A stretch of 26,660 nt of DNA from an uncultured Alphaproteobacteria bacterium (lineage in GTDB: Bacteria; Pseudomonadota; Alphaproteobacteria; Rs-D84). Made by a program: the position numbers and the translations under genes. The notes below the pieces were generated by a model. The model saw only the letters and a list, made by a program, of their open reading frames with translations, had not been told where the DNA came from and searched no databases. Of the stretch, positions 7,398 through 14,830 are shown in pieces. The stretch spans positions 1 to 26,660 of the forward strand of contig CALARG010000017.1 in NCBI GenBank assembly GCA_937888635.1, read 5' to 3'. The first letter of the stretch is position 1. Every line of letters starts with the position of its first letter.

Positions 7398-7430
7398 CGG
7401 ATTTGAGTTGTGTTTTAAATAAAATAAGTT
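7398..7430. repeat. Degenerate right-end repeat of unit C
   Basis: CGGATTTGAGTTGTGTTT followed by AATAAAATAA resembles the core of the right-end repeat (4770-4810), with about ten bases missing between the halves. It lies before the tRNA-Thr terminator, in the same order as in the other junctions. The remainder of 7375-7526 shows no gene. Confidence 0.45.
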
Positions 7431-7526
7431 AATATACATGCGTATAAATATCGCGGAAATTCACGGTAGCAGATACGTAGCAAAAAAATATTCGTCAAGT
7501 TTTCAAGGGTAGTTAAAACAATAAAA

Positions 7527-7548
7527 AACCCCCTTGAATCAAGGGGTT
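7527..7548 (-). terminator. Terminator of tRNA-Thr
   Basis: On the minus strand AACCCCTTG pairs with CAAGGGGGTT and is followed by a T run, directly after the tRNA 3' end. Confidence 0.8.
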
Positions 7549-7552
7549 ATTC

Positions 7553-7628
7553 TGGTGCCGGTTGTCGGACTTGAACCAACGACCTACTGATTACAAATCA
7601 GCCGCTCTACCAGCTGAGCTAAACCGGC
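7553..7628 (-). tRNA. tRNA-Thr(UGU)
   Basis: The 76-base gene folds as a complete cloverleaf with acceptor GCCGGTT/AACCGGC, discriminator A and an encoded CCA. The anticodon loop TTTGTAA gives anticodon TGT, which reads threonine codons. Its 3' end is duplicated at 3865-3884, so it appears to be the integration target for the accessory region on its left. Confidence 0.95.
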
Positions 7629-7639
7629 AATGCCACCCA

Positions 7640-7667
7640 ATTATACATATCTGCGCGCGCAACGCAA
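7640..7667 (-). promoter_or_regulatory. Promoter of tRNA-Thr
   Basis: On the minus strand TTGCGT (7662-7667) and TATAAT (7640-7645) are 16 bp apart. They are followed by the tRNA 5' end after a short leader. Confidence 0.7.
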
Positions 7668-7716
7668 GTAAAAAATCACAAAAATATTCAAATTCACAGA
7701 ATTAATGAATTTTTAT

Positions 7717-8049
7717 TTATTTTGTCTTGTATTTATCGCACAGGCGCGCAACCTTGCACGCCAGGTTCAGTGCCTCTAATTTCTTGGCGTGTTCGGATTC
7801 TTCTTTTTTTATAACAATATGTGCATGGCGTTTGGTGTCGTCGCAATCAATATATTGCTCAATCATTTTTGTGCCAATTGTTGGGTATATCACATCTTTG
7901 AACAGACAGTTTTTATATCCCAATTCGCATCGTTCGTCGCATCCATCGCATTTGACGGTTCGGCACAGGTTGATTTGCGACAGTGTTGGATTCGTGTCGC
8001 ACGCTGTGCCGTCGCCAATATTCAGTTTATGTCTTTGTGTAAAAGGCAT
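7717..8049 (-). CDS. Cysteine-rich small protein (family member 1)
   Basis: The 110-residue protein shares the start MPFTQ with the gene just upstream of it. It has the cluster CDGCDERC (C-x2-C-x3-C), which looks like a metal-binding knuckle, and a C-terminal helix of the form A-x3-A-x2-A-x2-C (about residues 94-105). There is no signal peptide or membrane helix. The start at 8049 is supported by AAGGA on the minus strand. It is the last gene of a four-gene minus-strand cluster and lies 13 bp after the previous stop. I know no family for it; zinc or iron-sulfur binding is plausible but unproven. Confidence 0.7.
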   Translation of the reverse strand: MPFTQRHKLNIGDGTACDTNPTLSQINLCRTVKCDGCDERCELGYKNCLFKDVIYPTIGTKMIEQYIDCDDTKRHAHIVIKKEESEHAKKLEALNLACKVARLCDKYKTK

Positions 8050-8062
8050 GGTTTTTATATCC

Positions 8063-8344
8063 TTAGATTTCTCGGATTTGTGTTTGGTGATGATAGTAAT
8101 CACACAGTTTTGCGATTTTGCACGCCTGTTTCAGTGCGTATTTAACATCATTGGTAACGCATTCAAATCGCTGAATGCTGCCATCTGTATCTTGGTAGTC
8201 TGGGATATTTTGCCCTGCGATTTCCAATGTGTATACAGTTTCGCCATAAGGCAGTTTTTTTACAGGGTGCACAACAATTTCACAGTTGTTTCTGCAGCCA
8301 TGGCAAATTGTAGAATTCTTTCGGTTTTTTTGTGTGAATGGCAT
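8063..8344 (-). CDS. Cysteine-rich small protein (family member 2)
   Basis: The 93-residue protein has CHGCRNNC near its start and a C-terminal helix ALKQACKIAKLC nearly identical in pattern to member 1. Between them lies a segment rich in beta strands. AAAGGA precedes ATG 8344. The gene is 13 bp upstream of member 1 and likely shares its transcript. It has no export signal and no known function. Confidence 0.7.
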   Translation of the reverse strand: MPFTQKNRKNSTICHGCRNNCEIVVHPVKKLPYGETVYTLEIAGQNIPDYQDTDGSIQRFECVTNDVKYALKQACKIAKLCDYYHHQTQIREI

Positions 8345-8412
8345 ATGTTGTCCTTTGTTTGTTATTTGCAAAAAACAGAGTGGTCTTTTTTTGCTGGATT
8401 ACAAGTGTATTA

Positions 8413-8454
8413 ACAAAATCCCTTGCCTTTGATTTTATTTGGGGCACAATATAG
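8413..8454. repeat. 42-bp perfect direct repeat, copy 1
   Basis: All 42 bases match 9755-9796. This copy lies 69 bp upstream of family member 2 and 3 bp past the end of member 3. The two copies bracket the member 3 and member 4 genes. Confidence 0.95.
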
Positions 8455-8457
8455 TCC

Positions 8458-9075
8458 TTATCTGATTTTTGCTTTGTTTTTGCGGTTCCATTGGCAACTT
8501 TGTGCCAGTCTTATGGATTCTTGTACGGCCAATTCGCGTGTTTTAAATGGTTTGTCAAAAAAATAGTCACCCCTGCCTTTAACAGGGATAAGTACTGGGA
8601 AAAATTCATCACCCCTGCGTGTATTAATCTGGGCGCAAGAACTTTCGCAACCATCACAACGTGTGAACGTGGATTCTGGTTCTGGTTTGCTATCTGGTGT
8701 TCTTTCTGGGGCATGTTGGCCGGTCGCAACACGATTAGCGTTTCTATTTTTTATTTTTTCGCGTTTGGATTTGCATGGCAGGCCCGATTTTGGAAATGTT
8801 TTCTTGCCACAAACACCATCAGAAATTGTTGGTGTTTGTTTTATTACTTCCTGTACCCCTTCAATAAGAGAACGTGGTATTTGAATCATAAAAATATAAC
8901 CGCGTTGGGCAATGTGTTGCCATCTCTTTTCGTATTGTATGTTTGAAATTGTTAGTCGCATTTTGTTTTTTGCTGAATAATTTGCACAAAAATTTTTGTA
9001 TGCCAGTGGGGTCATAAAAATTACATCTTCATAGTTGCTGTCTGACATCATCGTATAGTTATTATTTGTTGTCAT
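8458..9075 (-). CDS. Cysteine-rich family member 3 with extra N-terminal domain
   Basis: The 205-residue protein has an N-terminal domain (about residues 10-95) that is paralogous to member 4, with roughly half the residues shared (for example FMTPLAYKNFC and SNIQYEKRWQHIAQRGYIFMI). A basic, low-complexity linker follows. The C-terminal part has RCDGCESSC and a helix ending LAQSC, as in members 1 and 2. ATG 9075 is supported by AAGGAG. It follows member 4 by 29 bp in the same direction. No known family was recognised; the repeated layout suggests a shared binding function. Confidence 0.7.
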   Translation of the reverse strand: MTTNNNYTMMSDSNYEDVIFMTPLAYKNFCANYSAKNKMRLTISNIQYEKRWQHIAQRGYIFMIQIPRSLIEGVQEVIKQTPTISDGVCGKKTFPKSGLPCKSKREKIKNRNANRVATGQHAPERTPDSKPEPESTFTRCDGCESSCAQINTRRGDEFFPVLIPVKGRGDYFFDKPFKTRELAVQESIRLAQSCQWNRKNKAKIR

Positions 9076-9104
9076 AGTTGTCTCCTTGATTTTTAATAAA
9101 TGTA

Positions 9105-9683
9105 TTACTTGGTTCTGATTTTTCCTCTGTACGGGCATCTTTTCATATATTCTATGGCCGTATTTTTGGCTTCTTCTCCTGTCCTCTCTGGTTCGTACCA
9201 AAAAACGATTGCTCTATCATTGTTTTCCATTCCTAATATTGGGTATGCATATTTTCTTTTGATCGTTGGACACAGACTGACATTGTCATCACTTAATGTA
9301 TAGCCTGGGGAACATTGCGCCTCGCTACATTTACAGACAATATTGTTATCTATTACTACATTGGCAGGATTTGGATTATCTGGTGTGAATGGCTTGTCTT
9401 TTTTTTTGTTCTTTTCTGTATTTTCTTTTATCCCCTTGCCGGTGGCACCTCTGCAGATTTCTGGATTTTTAGTTATCATTTCCAGTGTTCCCTTAACAAG
9501 CGAGTATGGTATTTCAATCATAAAAACATAACCCTGGCGGGCGATATCTTGCCATCTTTTGTCGCGTTGTATATTAGAAATATTTATTCTTGCCTTGTTT
9601 GATTTTGGGTATATTGCACAAAATTTTTCGTATGCCGGTTGGGTCATAAAAACTTTATCTTCATAATCATTGTTTGTTGCCAT
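9105..9683 (-). CDS. Cysteine-rich family member 4 with extra N-terminal domain
   Basis: The 192-residue paralogue of member 3 has the same N-terminal domain (FMTQPAYEKFC, SNIQRDKRWQDIARQGYVFMI), a lysine-rich linker (about 98-110) and a C-terminal cysteine part. That part starts CKCSEAQC and ends with A-x3-A-x4-KRC. ATG 9683 fits AGGTG at 8 bp; an ATG 6 bp upstream (9689) is too close to it. A likely promoter (TTGAAA, 16 bp, TATATA) lies upstream on the minus strand near 9721-9748. It is the first gene of the four-gene cluster. Confidence 0.7.
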   Translation of the reverse strand: MATNNDYEDKVFMTQPAYEKFCAIYPKSNKARINISNIQRDKRWQDIARQGYVFMIEIPYSLVKGTLEMITKNPEICRGATGKGIKENTEKNKKKDKPFTPDNPNPANVVIDNNIVCKCSEAQCSPGYTLSDDNVSLCPTIKRKYAYPILGMENNDRAIVFWYEPERTGEEAKNTAIEYMKRCPYRGKIRTK

Positions 9684-9754
9684 AGTCATCACCTGTATTT
9701 TAATGATATATGTCACATATATACTATAAAATCGCTGGTTTTCAATAATTAATT

Positions 9755-9796
9755 ACAAAATCCCTTGCCTTTGATTTTATTTGGGGCACAATATAG
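9755..9796. repeat. 42-bp perfect direct repeat, copy 2, at the trhP-like promoter
   Basis: This copy is identical to 8413-8454. It ends 2 bp before the start codon of the U32 gene and holds its likely promoter (TTGCCT at 9765-9770, then ACAATA at 9788-9793, 17 bp apart). It also lies 72 bp upstream of family member 4 on the other strand. Confidence 0.95.
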
Positions 9797-9798
9797 GC

Positions 9799-11049
9799 AT
9801 GACAAAAATTAAATTACCAGAATTATTGGCGCCGGCGGGTACGCTGGACGCGTTTAAAACCGCCATTTTATATGGCGCGGATGCAATATATGCAGGGTTG
9901 CCGGGCTTTTCAATGCGGGCGCGTGCGAAAATCACCACCGACGAAGTAAAACAGGGTATTGATTTGGCGCATGCCGCTGGGAAAAAAGTGTATTTGGCAT
10001 TCAATCTGTTTGCGCATGATTTTGAGTATGCGCACATGCCGCGTGTGGCAGATACAATACGCTATCTGCAACCTGATGCACTGATTGTGTCTGACCCAGG
10101 GATTGTGATGTGGGTGCGTGAAAACTTTCCCGATATGCCAATTCATATTTCAACCCAGGCAAATATCTGTTCGGCAAAAACGGTTAAGTTTTGGCAGAAT
10201 GCGGGCGCAAAACTGTGCGTCTTGGCGCGCGAAGTGTCGCACAGTGAATTTAAAAATATTCGCGCCGAATGCCCAGATGTTGGGCTGGAAATATTTGTGC
10301 ATGGTGCAATGTGCATGTCGTATTCGGGACGTTGCCTGCTGTCTAATTTTATAACGGGTCGCCCGGCAAATCGTGGTGCGTGCGCGCAACTGTGTCGTTG
10401 GAAATACGATGTTATTTTGCGTGAAAAAGATTCTGGTATTGAAATGCCAATTGACGAAGACGCACGCGGCGCGTACATCATGAATTCCAAAGATTTGTGC
10501 CTGATGCCCCGCCTGGCCGAGGTTGTATCGGCCGCGCCGGATTCGCTGAAGATAGAAGGGCGAAATCGGTCTGAATACTATGTCGGCAGTGTGGTTCATG
10601 CGTACCGTTGTGCGCTGGACGCCTATGCACGCGACCCTGAAAATTTTGACCCTGCGCCATTTATGGCGGATTTAAATCGTATGGAAACACGCGGCTATAC
10701 AACAGCGTTCTTTGATGGGCCGGTTGGGGCAGATGCGCATAACTATGAAACGACGCGCAGTACATCGGACTATCACGCGGCGGGTGTAATTACCGCAGTG
10801 TCAGATGACAATATTACATTTGAATTGCGCAACGAAACGCGCGCAGGCGACGAAATAACATTTATCTTGCCAGGAACGATGGATTCAGTGACTGTAAAAT
10901 TGACCGAATTAATTAACGCTAAAAATGGCGAAAGTGTAGAAAAATTGGCGGCCGGCATGGGAAACGCTGTGTTAATTCCGCGCAGTTGGTTGCCTGATGC
11001 GCACATGGATAAGTTTGTGCCATATGTTCTGGCGTATAAAAAGAAATAA
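9799..11049 (+). CDS. trhP: U32 family protein, TrhP (YegQ)-like tRNA hydroxylation factor
   Basis: The 416-residue protein has the N-terminal signature LLAPAGTLDAFKTAILYGAD and the U32 motif E-x-FVHGAMCMSYSGRC (about residues 164-179). Further cysteines follow at 195 and 199, which in this family hold an iron-sulfur cluster. Despite the peptidase name, TrhP helps make 5-hydroxyuridine at the wobble base of tRNAs, using prephenate. The length is a little below that of E. coli TrhP. The related RlhA and UbiU/UbiV branches cannot be fully excluded, but overall similarity and domain length favour TrhP. ATG 9799 is preferred; the promoter placement would leave almost no leader, so the mRNA may be leaderless. 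Confidence 0.8.
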   Translation: MTKIKLPELLAPAGTLDAFKTAILYGADAIYAGLPGFSMRARAKITTDEVKQGIDLAHAAGKKVYLAFNLFAHDFEYAHMPRVADTIRYLQPDALIVSDPGIVMWVRENFPDMPIHISTQANICSAKTVKFWQNAGAKLCVLAREVSHSEFKNIRAECPDVGLEIFVHGAMCMSYSGRCLLSNFITGRPANRGACAQLCRWKYDVILREKDSGIEMPIDEDARGAYIMNSKDLCLMPRLAEVVSAAPDSLKIEGRNRSEYYVGSVVHAYRCALDAYARDPENFDPAPFMADLNRMETRGYTTAFFDGPVGADAHNYETTRSTSDYHAAGVITAVSDDNITFELRNETRAGDEITFILPGTMDSVTVKLTELINAKNGESVEKLAAGMGNAVLIPRSWLPDAHMDKFVPYVLAYKKK

Positions 11050-11076
11050 ATCTGCTGTCTGGATTTGCACAATTGC

Positions 11077-11105
11077 TTGCACCAATTGCCTTGAAATGGT
11101 ATAAT
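11077..11105 (+). promoter_or_regulatory. Promoter of the outer-membrane protein gene
   Basis: TTGCAC (11077-11082) and TATAAT (11100-11105) are 17 bp apart. GGGAAAGG (11123-11130) is the ribosome binding site before ATG 11132. Confidence 0.8.
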
Positions 11106-11131
11106 ATGCCAAAAGGAATAATGGGAAAGGC

Positions 11132-12259
11132 ATGAAAAAGTTCAGCGTTTTTGCCGTATTAACGGGTATTTTGTTTGCGTTGCCGGGTGCGACGAATGCG
11201 GCTTATACGGGTTATCCATCATATCAGGGTGGCCAGATGATGGCGGGTGCTACTGGTCAAATGGGGTATATGCAAAATACGGGTGCGCGCGCGATGCAAA
11301 CAACCGGCGCAATGCAGGCAGCGGGGGCATATAATATGCCATACAATCGTGTTGCTGCGGCCCAGCCAAACCGGGTGACGGGCGCATTGCCACGCGTTGG
11401 TTCGTCTGGGACGACCGCGGGGCGTTCTTATTATCAACCGTCTGATTACGAACGGTTGGCGGACAGCGGTCTGTATGTCGGATTGTCTGTCGCGTATACT
11501 GCATCTGTTATGGGCAGTTTGTCTGCCGATTATACTGGCGAAGAAGATGCCTATACCGTACCGGGCGCATTCCAGGGCGCAGACTTTGATTCTGACAGTG
11601 TGATACCATTACAGTTGTCTGTCGGTGCTGCGATAAATAATGATATTCGTATTGATTTTTCATATCTGCGTTATTCCGGCATCAGTTATCCAAATACCGT
11701 CCAGACATCTGACGGTGCCGGCGGCTTTGTAGAGGCGCAGGTTGACGGCGGTGCGATTACTGCAAATACAACAATGTTAAATGTTTACTATAACATTGAT
11801 TCATTTACCGGATATCTGGCGGGTGGTGCGTTGCGACCATATGTTGGCGCAGGTATTGGTATTTCGCTGAATACAATTGCAGACTATGTTGTTTATGATA
11901 ATACATTCTATTCTGTAATGGATCCGGCCTATGCCGGCGCGGGTCAGTTGACCGGAATTTCAGATATTTACGCATACCATAACGGTGGAACAACAGAATC
12001 CTTTGCCTTTATGCTGGAAGGGGGCGTGACAACAGAAATGCAGGGTGGTATAAAGTTAGACTTCTTTGTGCGTTATGCCAACCTGGGCAAGGTTAAGACA
12101 TCAGGCAGTATCGTATTATCCCAGATTGAATGGTTGGGTGACGGTGCCGCCGGCGAATACGAAGCGCCATATGACAGTGTCTTCCACTATACAAATTGGT
12201 ATGAAAGTGGCAGACTGGGCATGGTTGATGTTGGTGTCAGATTAAGATTGCAGTTCTAG
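11132..12259 (+). CDS. Outer-membrane beta-barrel protein
   Basis: The 375-residue protein starts with a Sec signal peptide (about 1-23, cut after TNA). A stretch rich in G, A, M and Q follows (about 24-95), then a barrel domain with alternating strands such as LYVGLSVAYTAS, LRPYVGAGIGISL and FAFMLEGGVT. It ends with VGVRLRLQF, the terminal phenylalanine strand that BAM recognises. The fold resembles the OmpA-like or surface-antigen small barrels (OMP_b-brl type), with no periplasmic OmpA domain. A strong promoter and ribosome site suggest high expression. It is followed by a hairpin and a secreted glycine-zipper gene. Precise function is unknown. Confidence 0.8.
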   Translation: MKKFSVFAVLTGILFALPGATNAAYTGYPSYQGGQMMAGATGQMGYMQNTGARAMQTTGAMQAAGAYNMPYNRVAAAQPNRVTGALPRVGSSGTTAGRSYYQPSDYERLADSGLYVGLSVAYTASVMGSLSADYTGEEDAYTVPGAFQGADFDSDSVIPLQLSVGAAINNDIRIDFSYLRYSGISYPNTVQTSDGAGGFVEAQVDGGAITANTTMLNVYYNIDSFTGYLAGGALRPYVGAGIGISLNTIADYVVYDNTFYSVMDPAYAGAGQLTGISDIYAYHNGGTTESFAFMLEGGVTTEMQGGIKLDFFVRYANLGKVKTSGSIVLSQIEWLGDGAAGEYEAPYDSVFHYTNWYESGRLGMVDVGVRLRLQF

Positions 12260-12273
12260 CAGGTTGTTTTGCA

Positions 12274-12288
12274 CCGGGCGTGTCCCGG
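12274..12288 (+). terminator. Short hairpin between the barrel and glycine-zipper genes
   Basis: CCGGG and CCCGG pair around CGTGT, 15 bp after the barrel stop. There is only a weak T run, so it may attenuate rather than stop transcription. A TATAAT-like box follows at 12301-12306. Confidence 0.45.
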
Positions 12289-12328
12289 TTGCATACATTT
12301 TATAATAATGGGGCAGGGGACAGAGAGT

Positions 12329-14074
12329 ATGAGAAATAAAAAATCGGCATTTTATTATTCTTTAATGGCGGCGCTGGCGTATGCATCTGGTGCATATGCG
12401 GCGGGTATTCGTGTTGGTAATCTGTCGCGCAGCAATGCCCAGGGCTATCAACAGGTAAACGATATGCGTTATAACGCGATTGCAAACACAATGGCGGCCC
12501 AGGCGGCCGCAGAACCGGCGCAGCCCGCTGAATTGCCAATTCATGTTGCGAATCCTGATATTGCCGAACAGGTGCGTTCTGCAAATGCCCAGGCCCCCGT
12601 GTCAATGGCGCAATTGGAACGTTGTTCTATGATTTATCCTGATGGTAAGTTTGAATGGGCAACGCCGACCGCCGGTCGTGCATCGGGTGGCGCGTCAACA
12701 TGTACATCTGTAATTGAAATGCGCGCATTCCAGGCTGGCCCCAACGGTGAAGACTTGATCTTGGCGCGTATAAATTTACCTGCGGGTGAATCAATTCGCT
12801 GTAATATATCTGATTTTCCGGAACATTCTTATTTAGAAGCGGCTGAAAAGGTTGAATTTCCAGCAGACCACGAACCAACAATGGAAGATGTTATAAAGGT
12901 TATGGACCAGGAACAAAAACAAGACGCCGGTCTGAAAATTGTTGCGGGTGCATTGATTGGTGGTGTCGGTGGAAATTTTGTTGGTAAGAACGAGCCTGGC
13001 AAAACAGGAATGTTTGGTGGTGGCGAACATAAAACAAAAAGTACAATCGTTGGCGCACTGGGTGGTGCCGCATTAATGGTTGGTCATACCCAAACAGGCA
13101 AGGTTGCCGGTGATACAATTTTATCGGCCGGCGTAAATGCAACGGCGGGCGCGGTTGTTGGCAATATGGTTGCATCCGGCGATGCAGTTCTGCGTATTGA
13201 GGATTGTATTGTTGACGGTCGCAAAACAACATGTTTATGGGGTATTGCCGCCAAGGGAACAAATTTTACTGGCCGGGGGGAAAATGGTACAGGCGATGAA
13301 AGCGCAGGTGATGTTATCAAGGCGGGCTTTTATAATATTCATACCGAAGACACATATGTTTGTGATATAAAAAAGAATGAAACAGGCGAGGAAGAATTTA
13401 CGAATTGTATCCTCCGCGAACTGATTTCTATATCCCTTGGGTGCGAAGGTGATAAAACCTTGGAAGTGTTGCAACAGGAAAGATTTAGCGGCGTTTGTAC
13501 AGACAACCGTTATGAACTGGCTATTGGCGAAGGTGCGGATATGTCCAAGGGACGATATATGCGCGAAGCAGCGGCTGATTCATATACTGACACAACATTT
13601 ATCAAAATACAATCTGCCAGGGTCGCAGATAAAAAGGAACCGGCCATGATTGCCGATGTCAAGGATTCTGCATTTGGATATAAACGCACCGACTGGGGCG
13701 AAGTTAAAAAGAATTTGTCCGCAGATAAACTGTACCTGCGTAACAACAAGAACGAAGGTTTTAGATTAGAAAACATGGAATATGAATTGGAAGATTTTCA
13801 TCCAATATACCGCAATGCCGAAGATGGCAATCTGATTGATTTTGGGAACAAGGCGCGTCTGAAGTCCACATTAACTGGTGCCGGGGTCGGTGGTGTAATG
13901 GGGGCGTTTTCTGGATACCAGGGTGCAAAACAGGATATTGATGAACGTTGGGTGACAGCTGTTCGCGAATATAAAGATTCCCTGGCCAAGGTATATTGTG
14001 CCACCGGTACGCGTTTCTTGTCCCAGTACAACGATGTTGCAACAATCCCGGCATTAATAATGCCTGAACAATAA
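12329..14074 (+). CDS. Secreted glycine-zipper protein of unknown function
   Basis: The 581-residue protein starts MRNKKS after a GAGAG ribosome site and has a signal peptide ending near AYA-AG. The middle holds glycine-zipper helices (about residues 190-275, such as LIGGVGGNFVG and ALGGAALMVG), and a third zipper lies near the end (GAGVGGVMGAFSG). Such helices pack in or against membranes. Between them is a domain of about 200 residues with several cysteines that could form disulfides in the periplasm. I do not know the family. Position after the outer-membrane barrel suggests an envelope role. It ends at a strong hairpin. Confidence 0.65.
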   Translation: MRNKKSAFYYSLMAALAYASGAYAAGIRVGNLSRSNAQGYQQVNDMRYNAIANTMAAQAAAEPAQPAELPIHVANPDIAEQVRSANAQAPVSMAQLERCSMIYPDGKFEWATPTAGRASGGASTCTSVIEMRAFQAGPNGEDLILARINLPAGESIRCNISDFPEHSYLEAAEKVEFPADHEPTMEDVIKVMDQEQKQDAGLKIVAGALIGGVGGNFVGKNEPGKTGMFGGGEHKTKSTIVGALGGAALMVGHTQTGKVAGDTILSAGVNATAGAVVGNMVASGDAVLRIEDCIVDGRKTTCLWGIAAKGTNFTGRGENGTGDESAGDVIKAGFYNIHTEDTYVCDIKKNETGEEEFTNCILRELISISLGCEGDKTLEVLQQERFSGVCTDNRYELAIGEGADMSKGRYMREAAADSYTDTTFIKIQSARVADKKEPAMIADVKDSAFGYKRTDWGEVKKNLSADKLYLRNNKNEGFRLENMEYELEDFHPIYRNAEDGNLIDFGNKARLKSTLTGAGVGGVMGAFSGYQGAKQDIDERWVTAVREYKDSLAKVYCATGTRFLSQYNDVATIPALIMPEQ

Positions 14075-14077
14075 AAG

Positions 14078-14095
14078 AACGCCCGATTGGGCGTT
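14078..14095. terminator. Bidirectional terminator
   Basis: AACGCCC and GGGCGTT pair around GATT and are flanked by an A run on one side and a T run on the other. It serves the convergent genes ending at 14074 and 14099. Confidence 0.85.
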
Positions 14096-14098
14096 TCT

Positions 14099-14545
14099 TT
14101 ATTTTATCTTTTGTAATTCAGCCAACATTTTTTTCATGTTTTTTACAATGATACAGTTTGCCTGTTCGCATGGTGACACGCCATTGTTCTGAATTTTGCC
14201 GGGCTGTATTTTTTTACATGGTTCTTCACTTACACGACAGTATGGCTTGCCATGCTTGATTGTGTACAAAGATGTATTTTTCTTTTGCTTTGCACGCAGT
14301 TCATACAGCGCAGGATCAACATTTTCTATGGCTGCCTCTATTGCGCGAATAACGTCATTTACTGTTCTGATTGGTTTGTATCCAGTGTCAATGGCGTCAA
14401 TGCAATATTTTCCTTCCAACTCCATCAGCATTTCAACCACATCCAGTGAATCCATACCTAAATTATCCAATGAATCATCGTCTTTGAAATTGCGCAGACC
14501 TGTTGCGTCAGATATATATTGATAAACAACTGCTTTTACATCCAT
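14099..14545 (-). CDS. Acyl carrier protein fused to a cysteine-rich tail
   Basis: Of 148 residues, the first 75 or so are an acyl carrier protein. The motif NLGMDSLDVVEMLMELEGK holds the serine that would carry phosphopantetheine. The remaining part (about 80-148) is not ACP: it has cysteines in HGKPYCRVSEEPCKK and VSPCEQANC and a basic C-terminal helix, somewhat like the cysteine-rich proteins at 7717-9683. ATG 14545 is supported by AAAGGAC on the minus strand. A stand-alone fatty-acid ACP is normally about 80 residues, so this is a specialised carrier. The attached group and partner enzymes are unknown; the acyl ligase at 23085 is one candidate, though distant. Confidence 0.8.
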   Translation of the reverse strand: MDVKAVVYQYISDATGLRNFKDDDSLDNLGMDSLDVVEMLMELEGKYCIDAIDTGYKPIRTVNDVIRAIEAAIENVDPALYELRAKQKKNTSLYTIKHGKPYCRVSEEPCKKIQPGKIQNNGVSPCEQANCIIVKNMKKMLAELQKIK

Positions 14546-14612
14546 ATTAATTGTCCTTTTTTTCAATTTGTCCACGCATATTAATATAAAAAAATGGAAA
14601 ATCAATAAAAAT

Positions 14613-14628
14613 CCCGCCATTTGGCGGG
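14613..14628 (-). terminator. Terminator of the ferredoxin operon
   Basis: CCCGCCA pairs with TGGCGGG on the minus strand and is followed by ATTTTTATT, just past the ferredoxin stop. Confidence 0.8.
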
Positions 14629-14633
14629 GGTTA

Positions 14634-14813
14634 TTATGCGTCTGGGGCAATTGCGCCGACCGGACATATTGATGCGCATGTGCCGCACGAAATACACTTT
14701 GCAGGGTCAATCACGCACTTGCCATCTGGGCCAACAGATATTGCGCACACTGGGCACATTCCCATACATGTGTGACAGCCAATGCATTTACTTGGGTCTA
14801 TTTTATAAGCCAT
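14634..14813 (-). CDS. 2[4Fe-4S] ferredoxin
   Basis: The 59-residue product has two cluster motifs, CIGCHTCMGMCP (residues 10-21) and CISCGTCASICP (40-51), each C-x2-C-x2-C-x3-C-P. This is the clostridial-type electron carrier used by anaerobic enzymes in the cytoplasm. One extra cysteine follows the first motif (C23). AAGGAG precedes the ATG. The gene starts 17 bp after the Bax-inhibitor-like gene and ends at a clear terminator, so the two probably form an operon. Possible partners are radical SAM enzymes such as NrdG, which need a low-potential donor; that pairing is inferred. Confidence 0.92.
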   Translation of the reverse strand: MAYKIDPSKCIGCHTCMGMCPVCAISVGPDGKCVIDPAKCISCGTCASICPVGAIAPDA

Positions 14814-14830
14814 TTTTTACTCCTTGTACC

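Noticed and set aside
3687..7568. A complete integrative element with integrase
   Set aside because: No tyrosine or serine recombinase gene, no relaxase and no replication gene can be seen between the repeats.
7727..8413. Long plus-strand open frame over the cysteine-rich genes
   Set aside because: It is antisense to two genes with good ribosome sites and shared motifs, and has no ribosome site or family of its own.
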